Part shown: one piece after another, positions 1-10,914 of the stretch
How the letters are laid out: each line of letters opens with the position of its first letter
Numbering within the stretch: the first letter of the stretch is position 1
Assembly (NCBI RefSeq): GCF_026262505.1
Contig: NC_067205.1
Coordinates: 14,074,001 to 14,138,000, forward strand
DNA from: Trichomonas vaginalis G3
Taxonomy: Eukaryota > Parabasalia > Trichomonadida > Trichomonadidae
DNA: 64,000 nt
Reading direction: 5' to 3'
Made by a program: the position numbers and the translations under genes
The notes under the pieces: generated by a model
What the model was told of the DNA's origin: nothing
Database searches by the model: none
Seen by the model: only the letters and a program-made list of their open reading frames with translations

Positions 1-3000
1 CAACAAACAAAAAAAGCACTCGCTGACTTCATTAAAGACTATAAATGGGTGCTAAGTTATGGATAGAATTCATGAGTTTCATAAAGCCGCAACGCGGCGA
101 GGACGAAGCTCATGCAAAGCATTTCCTTTAAATGACGTTGCTATTGACTTATATCATAGACGTTCAGTACCGTCAATGAAGTAAGAAGATGTGAAATGCA
201 TCTTGGTCGAACTCGTAAGTCGGCATAGCGAAGAGATGAGCATAACAAGCATTGGTGAAACACGAAAAGAGACGACCACACTGGAAGACAACAGGAAGAG
301 AGATGTTATTAAAGCGCTATATAAGAACGAAGTTCGCAAGAGCTAACGATGTCATTCGATTCCATTGACGGACAAACCAAAAGAAGTGAGAGATGTGTTA
401 AAGAAAGAATGAAGAGAATACGGAAGAGAAAATGTTGAAGTCAGGCAATAGACTCATTGACTTTAACATCGAAGCTTTTAGATGAACCAAACAGAAGACT
501 ACTTACACAAAAACATGTCGTAAGGTTTTCAATGAGACTCTTAGAGAAGATTAAAATAAACTCCAACAGAGATGGATGATATGTTATAAAACTTGGTTGT
601 GGAAAGTATGAATGTTCTACGTTAAACCTCAATAAATATTGGAAACATCTACTAACATCAGCTCTTGAAGGAGAACTTTATTCAAGATAGATAGGCAAAT
701 GCATGCAGGTATTGTTTGATAAATGCACTTGACTTTTTCTTGACAAACATAAAGAATCTTACCCTGAAATAAAGATTGTATGATTTAAGCTAATATGAAG
801 GCTTACGATGTCAGATGTAAGAAAGGCAACACCAAAAAAGAGACATATAGAGATGAAAGCACATGAACAGAAGACAGAAAGATTTTGAACAGACTCTTAA
901 CAAACAGGAGAACCAAGACTTAAGAAGCTTTGAAAGAAATCCTTGGTTGAAAAGAAGTTTTATAAGAGAGAAGCGGTCCAGTTCCTGGAAGTGATCTTTT
1001 GCAACATTACATATAATCTTGAACGCTACCAAATCTCAATGAACTGAACAAAGAACTGCAACACTTAATGACCAGAAGACAATTGTTTCGTTTTATTGTT
1101 ATTGCATTCAGGCTGGAGTAAGATGAGAAACTATTGACCACAATGAGAAAGAAGTCATTGTGTGTAGAGACTTTCCTCAAAGTCTAATAGTATCAAGAAA
1201 ATTTTCTGACAGCAACAGGATAGAGCCATTTAATGTTACCATTGTTATTTCATGACTAAGACATATGAAATTAAAGAGATACATTACCAAAAGTAATTGT
1301 AAAACTGTTCGAACTATTGACTTAACTTCTTTGTTGAAGACGACTGACATGCAGAATCGAAAAGACCTTACCTAATGACAACATATTTCATTTCGCAAAC
1401 TATATAGAAATCTTTGAAGGAGTGTGTGGAATGAACATTGAAAAGACAAATGAACGAATTTATACAAATGAGAGAGAAAATATGTAGTTCGCTTATGATA
1501 GAATTCACACCACTATGGTGATGTTATGAAAACATTGTGGGGAGTGCAAATATTCGAAACCTATTTCTTATGAGAACTTTTCACCATATACGACTGACTT
1601 AATATAAACAGAACTATTGCACCATTTAAAGATTTGACAGTATGCTCCAAAGTATTGTGTACAACTGAAGCAGAAAGCGCGAGTGCAAAGAAGTAAATAA
1701 AAATAGTGCAAGTTCATCCTTGAGCACGTTTTCTTTGTGCTGACTTTGAGTGCATACGCAAGAGGTTTCATAAAGCTTTTAACATTGGTTATGACAGTGA
1801 AGATGTTCAGTGAGTGAAAGCATTTGGCGGTCAGACTGTGCAACAGAATTTTTGGAACGACTTTCCTGGACAAAGTTAATATTATTTCCAGTATACCCTA
1901 GTTTGATATAACTTCATTCTTAAGACACACATGACAGAAGTGAAAGGACCCCATCAATTAAAGTTCACGAAACAATGCAATAACTGGCTTATATAAAGGA
2001 AGGGCAATTATTATACAAAGACTCTTAACAGTGTTATAAATAAGAAGCTTAAACTATTTCCTGCTCATGTTTTAACTTACAAACAGGAACGAAAAGTATT
2101 TTCCATTACAACTACACAACAGTTACTTTGTTAGCAATGACACAGAACTGGTGTCATGTCTGAAGCAGTGTAAGTTTATCCGGGATGCAGATACAGTTCA
2201 TGAAAAACATAGATTCCATCAAGTTGGCCAGAAGATAGAACCATTCGCTTAGAAAGTATAGACATTTTATTTGCAAAAACAAAGAATGTAAAGAATTTTT
2301 AAGAGTAAGGTTTGTTAAGTTCCGCAAATGACCATATTGAAAGAAGTTGATTTTAAAACGTATATGACTACTGTTAGTATTGTTCAATTGTAACAAAATT
2401 TTGGAGAACAGAGTGTACTTCCCGAATGGGAAATCTTATATGACCTCTCAAATAAACCAGAGAATTTATTCACGCTGTTTCAAGGTGGAAGATGTATGCT
2501 GTTCAGATAACATGTAAACAAAAGACGAAAGAAACTCATTGCTGATTCGACGCTGTTTTCATTTATATCCATCGCATAGCAAGATTTCATACTCTTAGAA
2601 GCGTATCCAAAGTTTATGAAGAAAGAAAGTTAAACAGAGTTCTCATGAAATTTAATTCGATGACCGACCAAAAGGAACCCATTGGTGAAAAGTTTGTGTC
2701 TGGCTTTCTTTGATTCTTCATTAAGATAACAGAGATTGGCAATACAATAGACACTTTCCTTTAATAGTTTGTGACCCTGAAAGCTAAATCCAAGAACTTA
2801 AACGTTCCCAGAAAAGTATCAAACCACTTGCTGTTTAATGTATTGTTGACATATAAACATTACAAGTACCTCATAAAATATCAAGGTGTCAAATGTGAAG
2901 TTGTTGCAAGGATACTATTACGATGGAAACAGAGATATTAGAAAAGAGATGAAGTAAAGAGTTGTTTGAGTTAAGGTAAAGTATAAGAAAGAAGGAAATC

Positions 3001-5775
3001 CTTTGAAGAAAATATAAAGCTCATTCTGAACAGTATTTATGGCAAAACTATTCTATCTCCATTGAGTCAAAAAATAACCATAGTAAATGACAAAGATGCT
3101 ATAAGATATTGCCATCCAGGAAACTAAACCATATAGTGAAGTTCGAAGGTTTTGGGTGGTTCAGATAACTATTTTTCAAGCTAACGAAAGCATTTGCAGA
3201 CACTTTAACTTTTGCCCACTTGTTGTTAAACATTCTGTCTTTGTCGAACGAGAATAATGTGTGAAGTATTCTGTACTGAGGATTAGGAATAGGGACATCA
3301 TATTTTATACGATACGGACATGTGATTGCATCCATACTTAATGAAGACTACCAACGTTGCTAAGAGTTTAGAGAAAGTATACGGAAGAGACTTATTGGTA
3401 AAACTTAGGTCAGTTCCATTGCGACTTCGCAGAAAATCACAACACCGAAAACAAAGTTTAGCAATACAAGTCATATTTTGTGGAAAGAAGACTTACATAG
3501 ACCTTACTCAACGAATGATTAAATGAAGTTGCAATTTCACTGCAAATGAAAGCCGTGAAGCAAGATGTTATTGTTTAACCGCTAATGAAAGGTTTTCCTG
3601 ACTGCTTACAATGCTATGTACAATGGAAAGAGAAAGATACATACGGTTCGCAAGGAACATATATGACAAGACTCTGGAGTTCAGTGTTAATGAAGATTTT
3701 ATAAAGACTTTTTGACGGTCAAGAGATTGGAATTTGATTATGTAAGGTTCATGTTTCAACCTTGCTTTTGAAGAGAGTTTAAACTCTCAATAACGACTAA
3801 AACAAGCTTTATTCGTAATTGAAAGTTCTGAGGTCATTTATTTTTGTCAGCAATGAGGGTCATTCGTGATTTAAATAATAAGCTACAGATTCTTTACGAA
3901 TTACTTGCTGATGGTAGAAGTTTAAGAGTTGTGCTTCAATGTAGAGACAGTCCATTATGGTCTGGAGGTAAGGACACTGGCATGGTTATGTCATGAGTGG
4001 AGAACATGTTCTATCCAAAATCACGGATCTGAAGCCAGTCTAATTTTAGTATTTAGGGTTAGGAAGTGGGTGAAAGTTCTTGTATGACCATGAACTCATT
4101 TTTCAACTCCCTTACTTAAGTTTGAATATAAAATAGCTTGCTTTCTATCCCAAATGCCTGGGTACAATCTTTTCGGAAAATTCATTTTTCTCGGAAGATT
4201 GCATTCATAATTGAAAACATTTCTTTGAAATCATCACTTGGTTCAGAGATTTGAAATCTTATAACGTAATGATTTTCTTCTTTTAGCTACTTCATGAATG
4301 GTGAGATAACAACAAACTGACAGTCTGTGTTCCATTTCATTTTCATTAAAATTCGATAATGGAAAGTCTATCAGTTGTGGCTGAACTACCTTCTTCTTTC
4401 AGTTGTGCAAGAAACTCACGTAAAGGCCTGTTAAATTTGTACTAATTTCAATGTTGAACTTTTTCTTCGTGACATCTTCATTAAATGAAATTCATACGAT
4501 TTGCACCGAATTGTTTTTGGTAGTCGTCTCTTTAAAGTATTTTGTATTATGTAGAATGTTTTGGGCGCTTTAAAGACTGTTCGCTCATTTTCTATCTCGA
4601 CTTGAAGTATAATTCAACCTTTCTGAAAATGCACAGTGTTATATACTATAGATGTTAATGCCAATGTCTTCTCTTCATTTATGTTCACATCAGTCTGTTT
4701 GGAACGTTAAACGTTACTGCTGTTCCCTTTTATTTTGACAAGTTTCAGGGCTTTTCACTAACTGAACGCAACAGGATAAAGTATTTGTCTATACATTTAA
4801 TTCGGTTCAATAAAAATAAACCATTTTACTTCTTTCTCCTTAACTTCTGCTTTTGCTTCGCTTCTTCCCTAGCTTTCTTCGCCAGCAAACGTGGTTTCTT
4901 TTGTCTTTCCAGCAGCTATGCAGCAAGTTTGGTTTCACTAAGTTTTTCTCTTGGTCTCTCTGGCTTTGTTCTTGTTTTTTGTTCCTTCAGTTCGGATAAA
5001 ATTTGCTCCGTAATTTCTCTTCTTCAATGCTTCAACATCTATGACCCCTATGGGATCTTGTCCTGTGAGGGCTTGTCTGAGTCATTTGACTGCAGATAAA
5101 AAAACAAAATTAAACTTTAAACCGATGTAAAATGAGCTTTGTCAAAATCAGAGCGATGATGTCTATTATATTAAATGAACGCAAGAGGAATACACACATC
5201 CTTTTCTATTATTGTAAGTCAGATAAAGATGGTAAATTTATACTGTTAAAGAAAAAGAAAGGTTCCCATTAGCGAATGCAGAAGCGACAACATTAAGTGT
5301 GATGGCAAGGGTGAAGTTACCCCATTAAGCCTTTAATTCAAACTGAACAACAAGAACACCAGAAAGAAAGAAGCAGATGTACTTTCAATAACGAACCAAG
5401 AGCTTATTGCAAGTTCGTGAATTTCTTTGAAAACAAACCGAGTTTCAAAGAACCCAATGACCCACCAGTGAAAGAAGTTGAGACAAAAGAGAATGTACAG
5501 TTCATTGAAAATGTCAAGAAACAACTTCCACACGAATGCCAAGAAGAAAGAGTGAGAATAATGAAGTTAAATAGTATTTTTTATTCCGAAGTAAATACAT
5601 GCAGAACGACAGCTAAACGAATTTACTCCCAGTCAGAAGCATATTCATCAGATTCGCTCATATTTCGATATTCATAGACAATGCATCAAATTGTGACACT
5701 AATAGAAAATATCTGACGCAAAGATTTCCATCACAACCCTGGAACTTGCCTAAAGATAACACATGGGTTAACATT
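1..5775. mobile_element. Maverick/Polinton fragment, heavily broken second copy
   Basis: This stretch runs parallel to 14578-20135. Polymerase B matches lie at 1 to about 3840, the reverse-strand structural gene and small basic gene at about 3840-5100, the small forward gene at about 5110-5580, and the start of the major-capsid-like gene at about 5620-5775. Similarity is very high in short runs, but the frame is lost dozens of times and no gene is whole. Differences are mostly one-base insertions and deletions, spread evenly over coding and non-coding parts. The copy is cut at its left by the window edge. At about 5775 it stops inside the capsid gene and joins other Maverick sequence. Either it is an old fossil or, more likely from the texture, poorly corrected long-read sequence of a recent copy. 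Confidence 0.85.
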
Positions 5776-6444
5776 CAACAAGTCAACAAGTCTGAATTGC
5801 ATGTCTTTCAAATTATGAGGACTAATGCGAACCCACTTACCTAAATGAGTTGCTGTGACAGGAACGTTTGGAATGAACATTGAATTGACTGCATAACAGA
5901 AGGATTTATATTCTACTGAACCTTTACTATTAACTCCTGAAATACCTGTGACATTAGCTATTTTTGACTCAATGTACAAACAATTGCCATAACATACGTA
6001 TGGAACAGATTTCATCTCAATCGTTTTGTCAACACTTTTCAAAGGAAATGTCATATGGTATGCTCCCAAAAGAAGTTGTACTCTATGACTCATTCTTGGT
6101 ATCTTAAACTCCTTCGCATAACTGAACTTCAAAACTCCTGCAATAAGTTTAACATTCATTAAGTTTTCTTCGTTATCCTTGTTTATTGTAGTATTTATGA
6201 GAGCATTTAACACTCCAGCTAATGTTTCCATCTTATATTCTACATTATTGTGAAATCTTATTTTGTGCTTCTTTCCATCTATTTCAATCTCCATGAAATC
6301 TGTTTCATCTGTTATAACGAATGAAGCGATAGTATTGAAGTCAACCATTCTGAATGCAAGCGCCTCATTCTGTAGACCTAAGTTTGTTTGTAGCTTTACT
6401 GTCCCGTATTCGTTTGGGTCTGTACTTTGCAAATAGAACAACAT
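5731..6444 (-). CDS. Penton-like minor capsid protein (candidate)
   Basis: A reverse-strand reading frame of about 237 residues, taking the ATG at 6444. An upstream ATG at 6477 would overlap the next gene. The sequence is beta-rich, with alternating hydrophobic residues and no membrane segment. The pattern of a GAYHMTF turn followed by a CLYIESKI strand recalls the penton (minor capsid) single jelly-roll proteins of Polintons and adenoviruses, but this is a weak resemblance by eye. It is divergently placed against the structural gene starting at 6462, sharing an 18-bp gap. The last dozen or so residues are read out of the junction with the neighbouring element copy, so the true end is uncertain. 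Confidence 0.45.
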   Translation of the reverse strand: MLFYLQSTDPNEYGTVKLQTNLGLQNEALAFRMVDFNTIASFVITDETDFMEIEIDGKKHKIRFHNNVEYKMETLAGVLNALINTTINKDNEENLMNVKLIAGVLKFSYAKEFKIPRMSHRVQLLLGAYHMTFPLKSVDKTIEMKSVPYVCYGNCLYIESKIANVTGISGVNSKGSVEYKSFCYAVNSMFIPNVPVTATHLGKWVRISPHNLKDMQFRLVDLLNVNPCVIFRQVPGL

Positions 6445-6461
6445 TTTATTCTCATTAAAAT

Positions 6462-7538
6462 ATGAGTATAGCTGCATATGCGTATGAAGCTGACAGAGCT
6501 AAACGTTTATATTTTGGTCAATACTCTCTCACACTTACTGACAAATATATTGTTATCACTGATGGAAATACTGAGAAATACATAACATGGAAGGACTATG
6601 AAAAGTTTGACCCTATTTTAACTCCATGTACTATGCCGTTTATAAAGGACGGTGAAATTATTGAAAAAGATAATACAACTGTATATAGGTCTGTTTATGA
6701 AGCATTAGAATATATGTTGAATCATAACCCAAAAAGATTTGACCCAAGCACTACACCATGTGCAATGCCTTTTATTAAGGACGGTGAAATCGTAAGAGTT
6801 CCGGATTCAACGGTTTACACAGCTGTTCAAAACAGTTTACAAAACATTTTAGCGAATATCTTTAATTCAGAAACTACAGAAATAAAATTACCATATATAA
6901 CAGATGCTAAAGAAATTAAATCAAAAACGACAACATTATTTACGTCACTTAATGATTTAATGACTTATATCATTAATATTCCTGCACCAACTACAGCATT
7001 TGATCCAAACTCGACGGTTTGCAGTGTACCTTTCATAAATGACAGTTCATTAATTACTTTAAGGGATTCGACAGTAAATGAATCATTAAAGGCGTCATTA
7101 ATGAAAATCATTGATTTTAATTCATTCACGAATACATATAATTCATTCATTAATGTTTCATATGCTTCTAAAGAAGGTGAGCCAAAAACTATTGATAAAG
7201 CGGTGTATGAAATAAAAGCATCAACGACGAAATTGAATTCGTTAACTTTTGACGGTGATAGTTTCGTTAATGACATAACATCAGGGAAAACAATTTTAAC
7301 GAAAGAATATTTAAAATCTCATGTTAGTGAGTTCGTTGAAATTGAAAAAGAAGGTGGAATTAAGTTCGATCCACTGAATTTCATTTTCAGCTTAGCGAAT
7401 GCAGGAATTAATTTTGCTGAATGGACAACTATACAGAGTGAAATAAATGCAATATGGACGTTTTTGGGGTCAAAAGCGGGCATGGGTGAGCTTGTAAATG
7501 CTGCAAGAACATTAGGTGAAACAGGGAAAATTTTGTAG
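6462..7538 (+). CDS. Repeat-containing structural protein, fibre-shaft-like
   Basis: A 358-residue protein of unknown function in the virus-like element. The N-terminal about 50 residues (MSIAAYAYEADRAKRLYFGQ start) are unique. They are followed by three to four copies of a roughly 55-residue unit with the core FDPxxTPCxMPFIKDGEI and then DSTVYxAVxxSLxxIL. Nucleotide copies begin near 6610, 6740, 6890 (more diverged) and 7000. The C-terminus is helical. Regular repeats next to a fibre gene (7649) suggest a rod or shaft subunit of the virion, but no family was recognised. It is divergent from the penton-like gene, and the sequence between its stop and 7649 is short and open in other frames. 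Confidence 0.6.
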   Translation: MSIAAYAYEADRAKRLYFGQYSLTLTDKYIVITDGNTEKYITWKDYEKFDPILTPCTMPFIKDGEIIEKDNTTVYRSVYEALEYMLNHNPKRFDPSTTPCAMPFIKDGEIVRVPDSTVYTAVQNSLQNILANIFNSETTEIKLPYITDAKEIKSKTTTLFTSLNDLMTYIINIPAPTTAFDPNSTVCSVPFINDSSLITLRDSTVNESLKASLMKIIDFNSFTNTYNSFINVSYASKEGEPKTIDKAVYEIKASTTKLNSLTFDGDSFVNDITSGKTILTKEYLKSHVSEFVEIEKEGGIKFDPLNFIFSLANAGINFAEWTTIQSEINAIWTFLGSKAGMGELVNAARTLGETGKIL

Positions 7539-7648
7539 ATGGTTTTAAAAGACTTGTTTCAAATGTTTTAACAAACACAAAGAAATTATTTAGATATACC
7601 ATACATAACGGACGGATTTTCGAACAGATAGCAACAAACCCTCCGGTT

Positions 7649-9463
7649 ATGGCTGCGTTGATGATGGTTAGAGATTTAAAACCACGTAACGACGGGAACG
7701 AAGAACATGAACAACAGGATACTGGTCGGGTTATTCGAGACATTAAAAACGTGTATCCTGAAGTTATTGATTTATTTAGAGGAGTTAATGATTCAATTTC
7801 AAAACATTCTATAACCCTCGATGAAGAGAATAAATTAACAGATTATATATTCGTCATTATTGCAGAATTAATGAAGAGAATAAATGAAAAAGGAATTGGT
7901 GATATCATTAATGTCAGCGATGTAATGATGAAAAGAAATTTTGACTCATTATTTACAAAACCGAAAACAGAATATAGTCTTTATGACGTAATTACCGAAT
8001 TAATGAAAAAGATTAATGATAATAAGAGTTCTGGCGGAAGAGTTGAATTAGAAGTGAATGATGTTAATGAGAAATTAGCCGAAAAAGCAGACAAAAATGA
8101 GCTTTTAGCTCTGAGTGATAAAGTCAAGAACCACGTTCATTATATAACTTCAGACGAACAGATTATAACGGACTACCATGGATATTTAACACGAAGTGAT
8201 GAAGCGAAGACAAAAAATGTTAATGAAAGAAGATATAAATACATTCGTGCTAAAGGTTATGACATAAGCTGTACTGTACAGTATGATGTAGCTAAAGCAC
8301 CAGAAGCATTTGGTTATACCGGTGAAATTTATGCCTCTACTTTCAATGTTAACGGTGTATTAGTTGAACCAAGATTTACTTTGAGAGTTAAGTCAAAAAT
8401 AACGTTTGAAGATGCTATTAAAAGTAAAGCTGACAAAGTTGAACTCGAAGCAATGAACAAAGTTTTGAAATCTCATAAACACAACATCTCCGATATAAAT
8501 GAACTTCAAGCTACATTAGACAGTAAAGCCGACAAGAACCATACAAACGAATCCTTCACTACTGTTAGAGCAGACGATGTAATATTGAACTATAACCTTG
8601 GTTCAAGTGCACCTTTAGAGAATCCGAGTACAAGCGTAAAAGATACACTAAACAATTTAGATAACAGTTGCAGGAATATCGAAGATCATGCCAGAAACTT
8701 TGAAGCATATGAACTACCAGCAATGTTAGATAAGAAAGCTGACAAAACTTATGTAGATGAAAATTATGCAAAGAAGTCGGAAGTAAATGCTGCGGTTAAT
8801 GGAAAAGCTGATAAAGAGCACGTGCATGAAGAATTTCAAACAATCAGGATTAAAGAAATTAAGGCATGCATCGAAATAGTAACAAAAACAGGAAGAAACG
8901 GTGCAACTGTACATGAACAAAGAATTTATCCTCCGACTTTTCCTAATGGTTTAATAACAAACAATATAAATATTGTAGATGGCGATGGATTTATAAATGT
9001 TAAACATGAACTTCAAACAATGAAGGCTCAGATTCTTGAAACCATATATCCTATAGGCTCTATTTATACGTCAATGAACTCAACAAATCCAGCAAGTGTT
9101 TTAGGTTTTGGTACATGGCAGCAGATTGTAGACAAATTCTTATACTGTGCTAACTCTTCAAAGCAAACAGGAGGTTCGAAGAAAATTACTAAAGCAAACC
9201 TTCCACCGCACACTCATACAGGAACTACAAACTTTTCTGGCGACCATAGCCACTCATTAAGAGACCACCCATTATACAACTCAGAGTATGAAGCTGGCAA
9301 TGACGTTTTATCTCCATCTTATAACAATGCAGCAAAAAAGATTTTTCGACCAACTGAACCAGGAGGAAATCATGTCCATACTTTCACAACAAATCCAACA
9401 GGCTCGGGTGAAGATTATATGCCACCATTTGTGACTGTATTCGCATGGTATAGAGTTCAATGA
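7649..9463 (+). CDS. Fibre protein with phage tail-collar-like C-terminus
   Basis: A 604-residue protein. Residues from about 140 to 420 hold repeated short coiled segments of the type DSKADKNH and KADKxY, with an ISDINELQATL segment, spaced by His-rich turns as in trimeric phage tail fibres. The last about 140 residues read YPIGSIYTSMNSTNP, FGTWQQIVDKFLYC, GGSKKITKANLPPHTHTG and end MPPFVTVFAWYRVQ. This is the pattern of the tail-collar/baseplate-wedge C-terminal domain widespread in tailed phages. The likely role is a receptor-binding fibre on the Maverick virion. A relative with the same ending lies at 53811-55016 in the other element. Phage origin of the tip is an inference from the motif pattern. 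Confidence 0.75.
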   Translation: MAALMMVRDLKPRNDGNEEHEQQDTGRVIRDIKNVYPEVIDLFRGVNDSISKHSITLDEENKLTDYIFVIIAELMKRINEKGIGDIINVSDVMMKRNFDSLFTKPKTEYSLYDVITELMKKINDNKSSGGRVELEVNDVNEKLAEKADKNELLALSDKVKNHVHYITSDEQIITDYHGYLTRSDEAKTKNVNERRYKYIRAKGYDISCTVQYDVAKAPEAFGYTGEIYASTFNVNGVLVEPRFTLRVKSKITFEDAIKSKADKVELEAMNKVLKSHKHNISDINELQATLDSKADKNHTNESFTTVRADDVILNYNLGSSAPLENPSTSVKDTLNNLDNSCRNIEDHARNFEAYELPAMLDKKADKTYVDENYAKKSEVNAAVNGKADKEHVHEEFQTIRIKEIKACIEIVTKTGRNGATVHEQRIYPPTFPNGLITNNINIVDGDGFINVKHELQTMKAQILETIYPIGSIYTSMNSTNPASVLGFGTWQQIVDKFLYCANSSKQTGGSKKITKANLPPHTHTGTTNFSGDHSHSLRDHPLYNSEYEAGNDVLSPSYNNAAKKIFRPTEPGGNHVHTFTTNPTGSGEDYMPPFVTVFAWYRVQ

Positions 9464-9503
9464 ACGCGCTTGAGCCTAGAATAAAATCTTTAACTTTACA
9501 TAA

Positions 9504-10589
9504 ATGAGCTTGAAAGAAGTATTCGAACAACATCCATGGAGGTCATTTAAGAAGTTCAATGAAGCTGCAAAGAGTTGGGGATTTACTAACAGAGCTGAAG
9601 TGAAAAGGTTCTTTGACAAAAATGTTGTACATCAAACAAAAATAAACCCTTACGACTACTTTTTACCAATTTACTCCAACACTCCTGACGCATACCAATT
9701 TGACACTCTCATTCAAAGCAGAAAAGGAGGACATAAACCATTCCTCATCTTCATTAATGTTAACACTCGTAAAGCTTCTGCGTATATAATGAAAAATAAA
9801 GGAACTCGTGAAGTGTTAAGAGTTTTACAAAAGTTTGTAGCAGAACATAGCCCAAGTACTTTAACATCAGACCAAGACAGTGCATACCTCAGCAACGAAA
9901 TCACAGAATTTCTCATTAAGCATAACATAACTCACTACACTACTGAAGACCATAACCATAACATACTCGGCATCATTAATCGCTTCATAAGAACGCTCAG
10001 AGATTTAAATCAAGAGCGAGACTTTACCGAAGAAACAATGAAACATTTTCTCGAAGTATATAATTCCTCAACAAATTCTACAACAGGACATACACCAAAT
10101 TCAATGACACAACAACAAGAAGAAAAGTATATACAAAAGAAACGAAGCCAAACACAAAATATCAGAAATTCAACACAATTTACCCTCATTCCTGGTACAA
10201 AAGTTCGTGTAGTTCTTGACGACAAACCGTTGACAAAGAAACGTTTAATGTTAAGTCGAAATTATTATATCGTAGACTCTACGCAAGGTAATGGATATCT
10301 TATAAAAGCTGCTGACGACTCCATAGCATTTTACCCTCGTCATAAATTAGTCGAAAGTAGTAATGGCAAACTTGCTGAAACCATTGACGAAGCAAAGCGA
10401 GGAGTGGTTATTGAAATACTTGGCTATAACATAAACGATGACACTTATAAAGTAAGATATGAAGGAAGTGTTGAAGATGTTATACCATCTAAGAACTTGA
10501 GAGAGTCAAAGCCAACACATCTGGGACCATTAGAGCGGGAGTACTGGAAAGACAAAAATATACCAGAAAGAATAAGAAAATTCTTCTAA
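9504..10589 (+). CDS. Maverick integrase (retroviral-type, rve fold)
   Basis: A 361-residue protein. The catalytic core lies at about residues 60-190: a YQFDTLIQ strand with the first acidic residue, the segment HKPFLIFINVNTRKASAYIM, TSDQDSAYLS with the second Asp, then HNHNILGIINRFIRTLRDL. This is the standard order of Polinton c-integrases. Residues about 225-285 form a small beta-barrel-like segment, and about 295-340 resemble a chromo-like fold (EILGYNINDDTYKVRYEG). It would catalyse insertion of the element DNA. It follows the fibre gene by 40 bp, with an ATG just after a TA-rich tract. A related but broken integrase lies at 55017-55910. Confidence in the family is high. Confidence 0.88.
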   Translation: MSLKEVFEQHPWRSFKKFNEAAKSWGFTNRAEVKRFFDKNVVHQTKINPYDYFLPIYSNTPDAYQFDTLIQSRKGGHKPFLIFINVNTRKASAYIMKNKGTREVLRVLQKFVAEHSPSTLTSDQDSAYLSNEITEFLIKHNITHYTTEDHNHNILGIINRFIRTLRDLNQERDFTEETMKHFLEVYNSSTNSTTGHTPNSMTQQQEEKYIQKKRSQTQNIRNSTQFTLIPGTKVRVVLDDKPLTKKRLMLSRNYYIVDSTQGNGYLIKAADDSIAFYPRHKLVESSNGKLAETIDEAKRGVVIEILGYNINDDTYKVRYEGSVEDVIPSKNLRESKPTHLGPLEREYWKDKNIPERIRKFF

Positions 10590-10622
10590 ACTTTTTCATT
10601 AGATGTAAATCAGACAAAATTC

Positions 10623-10790
10623 ATGCAGGAAATTCTTGAGTTTTGGATGAAAGAATACGGTCGAGCCAAAAGTGGCTCAACCTCAAAACAAGCATTTTAT
10701 GAGCTTATTAAGGGCGTTATAAATGAATTCAAAGGTATTTACATACATCCTGACCTCGTTCATTTTGTTGCTGAAATCAGACAAAAATAA
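10623..10790 (+). CDS. Small protein of unknown function (55 aa)
   Basis: An open frame of 55 codons from ATG to TAA. It begins MQEILEFWMKEYG and is predicted helical and mildly basic. It starts 33 bases after the integrase stop, behind a TCATTAG initiator-like sequence, which supports it being a gene. No family was recognised. The recurring palindrome begins 4 bases after its stop codon. Confidence 0.45.
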   Translation: MQEILEFWMKEYGRAKSGSTSKQAFYELIKGVINEFKGIYIHPDLVHFVAEIRQK

Positions 10791-10794
10791 ATTT

Positions 10795-10831
10795 AGGTGA
10801 AGAGGTGAGATTTCACCTCTTTTTTCACCCT
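10795..10831. promoter_or_regulatory. Recurring palindrome, copy 1 (GAGGTGAGATTTCACCTC)
   Basis: A dyad with a one-base departure from the consensus GGTGAGATCTCACC, flanked by an outer AGGTGAA...TTCACC repeat. It lies between the 55-aa gene and the next gene's leader. Four further copies are at 11898-11913, 13629-13642, 22319-22332 and 63023-63036, all between genes of the virus-like elements. It could be an operator for a DNA-binding protein or an RNA hairpin ending upstream transcripts. Confidence 0.7.
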
Positions 10832-10861
10832 CGTGAATTTTCATGAATTTCCTTAAGATAG

Positions 10862-10914
10862 AAAAAATAAAGTTAGTTTTATTTTTATTTATTTTTTTAT
10901 TTTGTATAAAAGAT
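10862..10914 (+). promoter_or_regulatory. Conserved T-rich leader before regulator-family gene, copy 1
   Basis: A roughly 50-base block, AAAGTTAGTTTTATTTTTAT then a long T-rich tract and TTTTGTATAAAAGA, sits directly before the ATG at 10915. Nearly the same block precedes 12034, 12735 and 63149. An in-frame upstream ATG at 10843 would turn it into a hydrophobic N-terminus, but the frame is not kept at 12034, so I read it as a promoter/leader. Confidence 0.6.
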
